Positions 8,701 through 13,473 of a stretch of 13,473 nucleotides of DNA are shown here, one piece after another. The stretch comes from Aliarcobacter butzleri (lineage in GTDB: Bacteria > Campylobacterota > Campylobacteria > Campylobacterales > Arcobacteraceae), in contig JAAYJJ010000209.1 in NCBI GenBank assembly GCA_012522985.1, positions 1 through 13,473 on the forward strand. The letters run 5' to 3'. The stretch's first letter is position 1. Each line of letters opens with the position of its first letter. The translations under genes and the position numbers were made by a program. The notes beneath the pieces are model-generated. The model searched no databases. It had not been told where the DNA came from and worked only from the letters and a program-made list of their open reading frames with translations.

Positions 8701-8841
8701 GATCATCTCTAGATCAAAGCTAGGAAATATCTCTTTTGGCATTTTGATATATGAGTAAATTCCTAGAGCAAATATAAGGAAAAACAGAGTATAGTTCATC
8801 CTTATATTATCTGTAAAAAACCTTAAAAAACGTTCAAACAT
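5761..8841 (-). CDS. RND-family efflux permease (AcrB/HAE-like)
   Basis: 1026 aa, full length for an inner-membrane RND permease that drives export with the proton gradient. The first helix is at about 16-33, followed by a periplasmic porter half (34-325), helices 2-6 (330-485), a helix near 515-532, the second porter half (535-865) and C-terminal helices (870-1023). The proton-relay pair is present as D397-D398 in GIIVDDAIIVSEN. The position that carries Lys940 in AcrB instead reads GVVINDGIIMM (N939-D940), as in some other RND subfamilies. It is the last gene of a three-gene minus-strand operon, 13 nt after the HpcH-family gene, with only a weak ribosome site. No membrane-fusion protein or outer-membrane channel gene lies beside it in the window, so partners must be elsewhere or it works without them. 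The substrate cannot be told; the family covers drugs, lipids and hopanoid-like compounds. Confidence 0.92.
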   Translation of the reverse strand: MFERFLRFFTDNIRMNYTLFFLIFALGIYSYIKMPKEIFPSFDLEMISINGGYSGTSIDVLDKMAVVKIEDELKNIDGIDTMTTVVSPNRFTIILELQKGQNKYNLASKIKDSVELTKQNLPSDMNTPIVTVLDRKRDLVDLVLTSNKLSLDELKPIADTLKSRVSSIEGVSEVTIYGDSDLFYEIIINDQKINALGLNKNEVFSAISNLTYIFPIGKIEDKKEHFFVSTSSGNKPLNELENSLLKINNKNVYLKDIATIDKKYEDSSTLYSLNGSKSISVAISQLSTANAIKISDDIQKIVHNINSSQDLYNITINKDDSENIKERLDIVISNIILGIILIAVLISYLINTRMAFIIVLGIPTSIVIASSYMYLTGYSINMISLIGILIAIGIIVDDAIIVSENIQQYIEKGIEPKEAAILGAKEMIGPVTIASITTVFSFLPILLISGTLGEVMKLVPIAISVLIIASLVEAFVFLPIHASHALKKEAKALSWQKAMDLYAKAINLCLKYKKSFLLLFFVLVPVVMFISIKQSKFQMFPQFDANDVRIAIKAPNNKTIEETFEIIQQIEQDLLNKKDEFFIKSIDSRAGSRMDTAGNAENLPYVGFITIELEMLKPDNFVDIFITPYLSLYYDPNNRPRTKKSIKLSKEINKYLEDQKYKEIYNLTDINVVERKLGPVKTDIAIALTSNNSMQVMDTIKSLEDKLQNIKGVHYINNSVNYGINEIKLQVNQYGQSLGIDEAFLGSYLSNLYLLKKKGLAFDDSGLLEIKIKSTFKDDYEEFKNLQITIKDGKTVRLNEIADLNIIRTFEKISKDDGITNYFVYADVDPKIITATEVLEILDPSLEEVEASGIKVILKGEEERKRTLMADMLAASALAILLILLSLLYLFNSFRDSLILMSVIPFSFLGVLAGHYIMGLNISLPSLIGGLGLAGVVINDGIIMMMFLQKAKKIDEVYDQSVKRLRPIILTSVTTIVGMLTLMFFPSGQASVFQPIAVALGFGLAWGTIINLLYLPVLYSFLKRIK

Positions 8842-8854
8842 CTAAATAATAACT

Positions 8855-9670
8855 TTAATCAGGTATCAAAAGTCTAGCATGTTTATAGATGGGTTCATCT
8901 ATAAAACCATATTTTTCATCAACAAAACCAGTACATCCATGTTTTTTTCGCTCTTCAAAAACCTCTATTATATATCTAGCACGTTCTAGTTCTTTAGAAT
9001 TTGGTGCAAAAGTTCTATTTACAATATCTACTTGATCTGGACTTATACAACTTTTTGCACTAAATCCCATTTTTTTCTCTTTTGCACACCAATCTTCAAA
9101 CTCACTTAAGTTTCTATAGTCTTGATATGTAAATGAAACGGGATAAAATCCATACGTTTTACAATCTATTAAAAACTTACTTAAAATATACTCTATTGTT
9201 GGATTACCAATAGCCAAAACAGATTGAGGTATCATTAAAGACTCTAATAAATCCAAAATTCCAAGATACAAAGTAGTAACTCTTTTATCTATTTTAAACT
9301 CTCCAATAGAGCTAAAAGCCTCTTTAGTTTCTATAGAAAGGTGTACTTCAATATCATCATCTATAAGCTCCAACGCCTTTTGTACATCAGCTTTTGTTCT
9401 TATTTTTGGTACTCTTATGGCATATGGTTTTGTTTTATTGATAAGTTCGATATCTTCTTTACCGCAACTATCAAGAGAGTTTACTCTAACAACAATTCTA
9501 GTATTATCACTTTTTACTTTTGGTATAGCATTATATACCATTTGTCTAGCTTTTTCTTTATCATATAAACCATCTTCAAGATTTATCATAGCAACATCAC
9601 TTTTTAGATAAGGTATTTTATTTAAGTGTTTTTCATTATCTCCTGCTACCATCAATATACTTTTAATCAT
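8855..9670 (-). CDS. HpcH/HpaI aldolase / citrate lyase beta-like family protein
   Basis: 271 aa, usual for the CitE-like TIM-barrel family, whose members cleave or form C-C bonds on CoA thioesters or oxo-acids with a divalent metal. Visible family landmarks in order: MVAGDNEKHLNK (7-18), NLEDGLYDKEKAR (30-42), VRVNS (61-65), RVPKIR (86-91), LSIETKEAF (111-119), LGILDLLESL (136-145) and GFSAKSCISPDQV (202-214), the last matching the family's GKxxIHPxQ-type end. It differs from canonical CitE at the usual G-(A/N)-(E/D)-D-L site, where GILDL is seen, so metal binding may differ. Start ATG 9670 has a very strong ribosome site (AGGAGGG, 4 nt upstream) and overlaps the cytochrome stop (ATGA). The exact reaction is unknown; a true citrate lyase is unlikely because the alpha and gamma subunits are absent from the window. 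Confidence 0.82.
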   Translation of the reverse strand: MIKSILMVAGDNEKHLNKIPYLKSDVAMINLEDGLYDKEKARQMVYNAIPKVKSDNTRIVVRVNSLDSCGKEDIELINKTKPYAIRVPKIRTKADVQKALELIDDDIEVHLSIETKEAFSSIGEFKIDKRVTTLYLGILDLLESLMIPQSVLAIGNPTIEYILSKFLIDCKTYGFYPVSFTYQDYRNLSEFEDWCAKEKKMGFSAKSCISPDQVDIVNRTFAPNSKELERARYIIEVFEERKKHGCTGFVDEKYGFIDEPIYKHARLLIPD

Positions 9671-10044
9671 TTGCCCTCCTTTAATTCTATATTTGTTATA
9701 TAATAGTAAATAGACTCTACCTCTTCATTTGTTAAAAAATATGTTGGCATTATTAGAGATTCGCTCTTTTTGACATTTAGAACCTTTTTAAAATCTTCCA
9801 AAGATAAAACAGTAATATCTCCTGTTTTTTTAACTTCTGTTGTTATTGTTTTATCTTTTTGTTCTTCAGAATATTTTGCTATTATTATACCTTTGCCATT
9901 TTTACCATGACATTTAATGCAGCCAATACCTCTTGGATTTTCATATAACATTTGTCCATACTCATATTTTGTAATAAAAGACAAATCACTCTCATTTGCA
10001 AATAAATATACAAAAGAGAAAAACAATATAAAAAAGAGTTTCAA
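9667..10044 (-). CDS. Small periplasmic mono-heme cytochrome c
   Basis: 125 aa. The signal peptide MKLFFILFFSFVYLFA should be cut after about residue 16, sending the protein to the periplasm. A single heme-attachment motif CIKCH is at 42-46 (C42, C45, H46) in RGIGCIKCHGKNGKG. M99 in LIMPTYFLTNEEVESIYYYI is the probable second axial iron ligand, followed by the C-terminal helix typical of class I cytochromes. The likely role is electron transfer in respiration. The start is TTG at 10044, with AAAAAGG about 7 nt upstream and a strong extended -10 about 30 nt upstream. The stop overlaps the next gene's ATG by 4 nt, so the operon is cytochrome, HpcH-like protein, RND permease. Why an electron carrier heads this set is unclear. 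Confidence 0.88.
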   Translation of the reverse strand: MKLFFILFFSFVYLFANESDLSFITKYEYGQMLYENPRGIGCIKCHGKNGKGIIIAKYSEEQKDKTITTEVKKTGDITVLSLEDFKKVLNVKKSESLIMPTYFLTNEEVESIYYYITNIELKEGK

Positions 10045-10074
10045 CTACTAACCTTTTTGTAAAGAAAATTGTAG

Positions 10075-10080
10075 TATTAT
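10075..10080 (+). promoter_or_regulatory. Candidate -10 box of the folD operon, overlapping the opposite promoter
   Basis: TATTAT on the + strand occupies nearly the same bases as the minus-strand TATAAT. It would start a transcript near 10087, about 28 nt before folD, whose ribosome site AGGA is at 10101-10104. It is a weaker match than the opposite promoter. Confidence 0.4.
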
Positions 10081-10084
10081 AGCA
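10076..10084 (-). promoter_or_regulatory. Extended -10 promoter of the cytochrome c operon
   Basis: Read on the minus strand the sequence is TGCTATAAT: a perfect TATAAT (10081-10076) with an upstream TGn extension. Predicted transcript start is near 10069, leaving a leader of about 25 nt that contains the AAAAAGG ribosome site of the cytochrome gene. No clear -35, as is usual in this phylum. Confidence 0.6.
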
Positions 10085-10114
10085 GGATGAAAATTAATAA
10101 AGGATTATTTTAAG

Positions 10115-10963
10115 ATGGTACTTTTAGATGGTAAGACTCTTTCGGATAAAATAAAAAAACAGGTTAAATATGAAGTAGAGCAACTTCAAACAAATAAACA
10201 AATAACACCTGGACTTGCTGTTGTTTTGGTTGGTTCAGATCCAGCTAGTGCGACATATGTTAAGATGAAAAGCAAATCTTGTAATGATGCAGGAATATAC
10301 TCTATTGTTCATGAGATGCCAGCTACTATTTCTCAAGAATCTATTTTAAATACTATAGATATGATGAATAAAAACCCAAATATTGATGGTATTTTGGTAC
10401 AGCTTCCACTTCCAGCACATATAGATACTACTGTTATTCTTGAAGCTATTGATCCCAAAAAAGATGTTGATGGTTTCCATCCATATAATGTAGGACGTAT
10501 AAGAGCAGGACTTGATGGATTTATTCCAGCTACTCCATATGGGGTAATGGAGCTTTTAAAAGAGTATGATATAGATGTTAAAGGTAAGGATGTTTGTATA
10601 GTTGGAGCTAGTAATATAGTATGAAAACCACTAGCAAGTTTGATGTTAAATGCAAATGCAACAGTAGATATTTGCCATATTTATACAAAAGATCTCAAAT
10701 CCCATACAAAAAGAGCTGATATTGTTTGTGTAGGTACTGGTGTAGTTGGGCTTATCAAAGAAGATATGATCAAAGAAGATGCTATAGTAATAGATATAGG
10801 TATCAACCGTTTAGAAGATGGTAGTTTAGTTGGTGATGTTGATTTTGAAGCAGTATCTAAAAAATGCTCATATATTACTCCAGTTCCAGGTGGAGTAGGG
10901 CCTATGACTATAGCTATGCTTTTAGTCAATACTATCAAATCAGCAAAAGATAGAAAAGTATGA
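10115..10963 (+). pseudogene. folD: folD, methylenetetrahydrofolate dehydrogenase/cyclohydrolase, interrupted by an in-frame TGA
   Basis: The frame 10115-10963 would encode 282 aa, the normal FolD length, but codon 170 (10622-10624) is TGA. FolD interconverts 5,10-methylene-THF and 10-formyl-THF in the cytoplasm, supplying purines and formyl-Met. Before the stop are the catalytic Y48 and K52 (YVKMK), DGILVQLPLP (91-100), KDVDGFHP (116-123), PATPYGV (138-144) and the start of the dinucleotide motif GASNIV (164-169). After the stop, in the same frame, come [19 protein letters not shown] and the signature PGGVGPMT. The family has GASNIVGKP here, so TGA stands exactly where a Gly codon (GGA) is expected, a one-base change. 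The first half alone lacks most of the NADP-binding domain; a restart at TTG 10640 or ATG 10643 has no good ribosome site. The rest of the gene is undamaged, which points to a very recent mutation, a sequencing error, or readthrough. The stop overlaps lepB (ATGA). Confidence 0.9.
10622..10624 (+). other. folD: In-frame TGA replacing the conserved Gly of SNIVGKP in folD
   Basis: GTA-TGA-AAA-CCA is seen where GTA-GGA-AAA-CCA is expected. The following base is A, which does not favour leaky termination. TGA serves as a true stop at the ends of ybgC, the MFS gene, the cytochrome gene, folD itself and the 34-aa gene, so a reassigned code is not supported. Confidence 0.9.
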
Positions 10964-11754
10964 AAAACTTTTTAGTAAAACTATATAACTTTTCAAGTAG
11001 TTGGACGGGTACTATTATAATAGTACTTTTTTTGATTTTTTTTGTTATTCAAGCCTTTGTTATACCTAGTGGAAGTATGATAAGTACACTTAGAGTTGGG
11101 GATATGCTTTTTGTTAAAAAATTCTCTTATGGGATACCTATTCCTAGGCTTCCTTGGATTGAGGTTAAAGTTTTACCAGATTTTAATGACAATGGACATC
11201 TAGTAGAGGGTGATAGACCAAAAAGAGGAGATATCGTGGTTTTTAGATATCCTCATGAAGAGACTTTACACTATGTCAAAAGATGTGTAGCAGTTGGTGG
11301 AGATATAGTGTTTTTAAAAGATAAAAATCTATATCTTCATCCTCATGAAGGAAACGAATATGTAAAAGCCAACTATGTAGGCTTTGATATAGTTGAGCTA
11401 GATAATAAACTTTGGATAAAAAACCCATACCAAAAAGATCACAAAGGAATACATACAGATCCTAGCATAATAGATGATGGTTCACAACCTAAAAGATTAT
11501 TTGAGATGTTTCCAGTTATGATACCAGAAGATGAGTTTTTTATGATGGGAGACAATAGAGATCATAGCAATGATAGTAGATTTTGGGGGAGTGTTCCATA
11601 TAAATATATAGTAGGAAAGCCTTGGTTTATTTACTTTAGTTGGGATGAAAACTTTGAAGTACAGTGGAAAAGAGTCTTTAAAACAGTAGATAGTTTAGAA
11701 AAAACTATTACTGAAGAGGACAATATTATCAACCACAAAGAGGGGATTTACTAA
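10960..11754 (+). CDS. lepB: Signal peptidase I
   Basis: 264 aa, typical of the shorter type I signal peptidases. One N-terminal membrane helix at about 17-35 anchors it, with the catalytic domain in the periplasm, where it removes signal peptides from exported proteins. The Ser/Lys dyad is visible: S39 in PSGSMISTL (box B) and K107 in [12 protein letters not shown] (box D). Box C is [10 protein letters not shown] (89-98) and box E is [16 protein letters not shown] near residue 195. It overlaps folD by 4 nt, an order also seen in campylobacters. Its stop TAA overlaps the rpiB ATG by one base. It is the only copy in the window and would be essential if single in the genome. Polar effects of the folD stop on this gene are possible because translation is coupled. 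Confidence 0.95.
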   Translation: MKNFLVKLYNFSSSWTGTIIIVLFLIFFVIQAFVIPSGSMISTLRVGDMLFVKKFSYGIPIPRLPWIEVKVLPDFNDNGHLVEGDRPKRGDIVVFRYPHEETLHYVKRCVAVGGDIVFLKDKNLYLHPHEGNEYVKANYVGFDIVELDNKLWIKNPYQKDHKGIHTDPSIIDDGSQPKRLFEMFPVMIPEDEFFMMGDNRDHSNDSRFWGSVPYKYIVGKPWFIYFSWDENFEVQWKRVFKTVDSLEKTITEEDNIINHKEGIY

Positions 11755-12203
11755 TGAAATATTATATAGCAAGTGATCATGCTGGATATAAAATCAAAGA
11801 TTTTATCAAAAAACTACTTATTACCAAAGGTTTTGAAGTAGTTGATCTTGGACCTGATAATAGCGATAGAGTCGATTATCCAGACTATGCTGCTGAGGTT
11901 TGTAGGGCAATTATTTTGGATAAATACGAAAGTTATGGTATACTTATATGTGGAAGTGGCATAGGTATGAGTATGTCGGCAAATAAGTTTGAAGGTATAA
12001 GAGCAGCGCTTTGTCACAATGAATATAGTGCAACTATGGCAAGATGTCATAATGATGCAAATGTGCTATGTTTGGGTGAGAGAGTAAGTGGTGAGGGTAT
12101 GATAGAATCTATTATCAACCACTGGTGTAATGCTAGATTTGAAGGTGGCAGACATACAAATAGAGTAGAAAAAATCAATCTTCTAGGAAGTTGTAGGAGG
12201 TAA
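11754..12203 (+). CDS. rpiB: Ribose-5-phosphate isomerase B
   Basis: 149 aa, normal for the RpiB/LacA/LacB family. It interconverts ribose 5-phosphate and ribulose 5-phosphate in the pentose phosphate pathway. Landmarks: ASDHAGYKIK (6-15) with the substrate-binding DH, the DYPDYA strand (41-46), the CGSGIGMSMSANK loop containing the catalytic Cys (about 65-77), IRAALCHN (83-90), and the CHNDANVLCLGER segment that carries the second active-site His region. The C-terminus FEGGRHTNRVEKI matches the family's phosphate-binding end. LacA/LacB are very similar, but the full Cys loop and the housekeeping context favour RpiB. ATG 11754 has AGGGG about 8 nt upstream and overlaps the lepB stop. Confidence 0.95.
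   Translation: MKYYIASDHAGYKIKDFIKKLLITKGFEVVDLGPDNSDRVDYPDYAAEVCRAIILDKYESYGILICGSGIGMSMSANKFEGIRAALCHNEYSATMARCHNDANVLCLGERVSGEGMIESIINHWCNARFEGGRHTNRVEKINLLGSCRR
12195..12200 (+). promoter_or_regulatory. Perfect Shine-Dalgarno for the 34-aa gene
   Basis: AGGAGG, embedded in the last codons of rpiB, ends 6 nt before ATG 12207. It is the strongest ribosome site in this operon and is the main reason to believe that the very short downstream frame is translated. Confidence 0.75.
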
Positions 12204-12206
12204 GAA

Positions 12207-12311
12207 ATGGGTGGAGATTTAGTAGCGTATGGTGTAGTATTAAGTGTAGTTGGACTTATGCTTTTGGGTAAAAAAATGATGTTTTTTGATGGGACTAAGG
12301 ACGATAAGTGA
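12207..12311 (+). CDS. 34-aa single-pass membrane microprotein
   Basis: Too short for ordinary gene calling. It encodes MGGDLVAYGVVLSVVGLMLLGKKMM and then FFDGTKDDK: an acidic-free hydrophobic helix (about residues 5-20) followed by KK and a charged cytoplasmic-type tail, consistent with one membrane span (N-out by the positive-inside rule). Evidence for a real gene is the perfect AGGAGG at ideal spacing, its position 3 nt after rpiB, and its GTGA overlap with the next gene. I do not recognise it; small helices of this kind often stabilise or tune a larger membrane complex. It may also serve to couple translation of the HD-domain gene. Confidence 0.65.
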   Translation: MGGDLVAYGVVLSVVGLMLLGKKMMFFDGTKDDK

Positions 12312-13473
12312 TTAACCCCAAGATTATAGAAGATATATTTTCTAGTGCATCTATTCAAAGATGGAATGACTACCCAAGGATGGTAGAGCTTGTTGAGCTT
12401 GATAAACAAGCTCACAAGTTTATTATAGCTTATTTTATAGCCAAAATGGAAAAAGATATCAACTATACTCACTTGATAGAAGCTGGTATTTTTGAGTTTT
12501 TAAGAAGAGTAGTTGTTACAGATATTAGACCAGATGTATTTAGAAATGTCTTACAAAAAAAGAAAAAAGAGATAAACTCATGGGTTGTAGGAAAGCTTCA
12601 AGACTCTTTAAAAGATATAGATGATGGTAAGTTTTTAGAAAAGTTTACAAACTATCTTGATGATGAAACCATCTATGAAAAAGAGAGATTTATACTAAAA
12701 GCTGCATCATATCTATCTACTAGATGGGAGTTTGGTATTGTATATCAAACAAGCCAATTTTTAAATGATATAGAAAGCGTTAAAAATGCAGTAGAAGAAG
12801 AGATAGAAGATTATTATGAGCTTATTGCTGTAAGAAAAATAGCATTAAACAAAAAGTTAGCAAAAGTTATAGATTTAAGTGGAAGATTGAGGTTTCAAAA
12901 AAGATGGGCTCAAACTCCAAGAATACCAGAAACATCAGTACTAGGACATATGCTTACAGTGGCTATTTTTTCTTATTTTTATTCTCTTAGAGTAAAAGCT
13001 TGTTCCAAAAGGATAGAGAGCAACTTTTTTTGTGCACTTTTTCATGATTTACCAGAGGCTTTAACTAGAGATATTATAAGTCCTGTTAAATATAGTGTAG
13101 ATGATTTAAGTGAAATTATAAGTGAATATGAAATATATAAAATAGAAGATGAGATTTTACCAAATGTACCACTATCTATAAGAGATGAGTTTAAGTATCT
13201 TTTGGGACTTATGGATGATAAAAAAGATGAATTTTTAGATAGGATAGTAGAAGATGGTACTATCAAAGAAGTAGATAGTGCAAACAATTACAACCTTGAT
13301 AAATATGTAGCTATCGATGGCGTAGCATTAAAACAGTGTGATAAACTATCAGCTTTTATAGAAGCTAGTCTTTCTATAAGTCATGGTATCAAATCAAAAG
13401 AGCTAGTTAGTGGTAAAAAACAGATACTACAAGGACTTTTTAGTGTAAATGGAGTTGATTTTAAAGCACTAGC
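12308..13473 (+). CDS. HD-domain phosphohydrolase-like protein (YfbR-like), 3'-truncated by window edge
   Basis: Open from GTG 12308 (overlapping the previous stop as GTGA) to the end of the window, at least 388 residues. The metal-binding pattern of the HD superfamily is present: H214 in VLGHMLTVA, H246-D247 in CALFHDLPEALTRDIISPVK, and D345 in KQCDKLSAFIEA. The HDLPEALTRDI wording resembles YfbR/HD_3-type proteins, which in E. coli dephosphorylate deoxynucleoside monophosphates; here the domain is preceded by about 190 residues (acidic and helical, two similar-looking INPKIIEDIF.. and FLRRVV regions) that I do not recognise, so the substrate is open. Another possibility is a nucleotide-signal hydrolase. 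It is soluble, with no membrane segments. Position after rpiB suggests a link to ribose/nucleotide metabolism, but this is only context. Confidence 0.8.
   Translation, partial: MINPKIIEDIFSSASIQRWNDYPRMVELVELDKQAHKFIIAYFIAKMEKDINYTHLIEAGIFEFLRRVVVTDIRPDVFRNVLQKKKKEINSWVVGKLQDSLKDIDDGKFLEKFTNYLDDETIYEKERFILKAASYLSTRWEFGIVYQTSQFLNDIESVKNAVEEEIEDYYELIAVRKIALNKKLAKVIDLSGRLRFQKRWAQTPRIPETSVLGHMLTVAIFSYFYSLRVKACSKRIESNFFCALFHDLPEALTRDIISPVKYSVDDLSEIISEYEIYKIEDEILPNVPLSIRDEFKYLLGLMDDKKDEFLDRIVEDGTIKEVDSANNYNLDKYVAIDGVALKQCDKLSAFIEASLSISHGIKSKELVSGKKQILQGLFSVNGVDFKAL

Noticed and set aside
8855..9670. Citrate lyase beta subunit (CitE) of a true citrate lyase
   Set aside because: No alpha, gamma or ligase genes are nearby, and the GILDL site departs from CitE.
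10087..10113. Eight-residue leader peptide MKINKGLF before folD
   Set aside because: The peptide has no attenuator-like codon run or hairpins, and its own ribosome site is poor. It is likely chance.
10622..10624. TGA read as glycine, tryptophan or selenocysteine throughout the genome
   Set aside because: Five genes in the window end properly at TGA, some inside start/stop overlaps. The site aligns to Gly, not Cys or Trp, and I saw no obvious hairpin just downstream.

Overview
The window looks like chromosome of an AT-rich member of the Campylobacterota (Epsilonproteobacteria). I infer this from the low-GC, AGA/ATA-rich coding, the very tight gene packing, and a FolD and LepB that read like campylobacterial proteins, lying adjacent as they do in relatives. 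I cannot fix the genus; an Arcobacter- or Sulfurimonas-like lineage would fit. TGA is an ordinary stop here: five genes end with it, several in start/stop overlaps.

Layout. (1) 1-1479 looks accessory: the 3' part of an unrecognised membrane-protein gene, then 2 nt later a Fic-family protein with a C-terminal winged helix, then about 110 nt of non-coding or decayed sequence. (2) 1480-3238 (+) is an overlapping cluster: a YbgC-type hotdog thioesterase, an MFS exporter and a small conserved-looking protein. (3) 3239-5741 (+) is a large membrane sensor with two periplasmic binding-protein-like regions, one transmembrane helix, a coiled coil and an active-looking GGDEF domain. (4) 5761-10044 (-) is a compact operon: small periplasmic cytochrome c, HpcH/HpaI (CitE-like) family protein, RND efflux permease. 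(5) 10115-13473 (+) is a housekeeping operon: folD, lepB, rpiB, an unlisted 34-aa membrane microprotein, and an HD-domain phosphohydrolase-like protein cut by the window end. Operons 4 and 5 diverge from a 70-bp spacer in which two -10 boxes overlap on opposite strands.

The most striking observations are two lesions or exceptions. folD, normally a core gene, carries an in-frame TGA exactly where the conserved Gly of the SNIVGKP motif should be, with the reading frame intact on both sides. The sensor gene has no ATG, GTG or TTG start that would supply a full signal peptide; the signal peptide is encoded upstream of the first usable start. Each could be a sequencing or assembly error, a genuine mutation, or a real recoding or non-canonical initiation event; reads would decide. 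I found no CRISPR array, tRNA, rRNA, IS element or clear new defence system.
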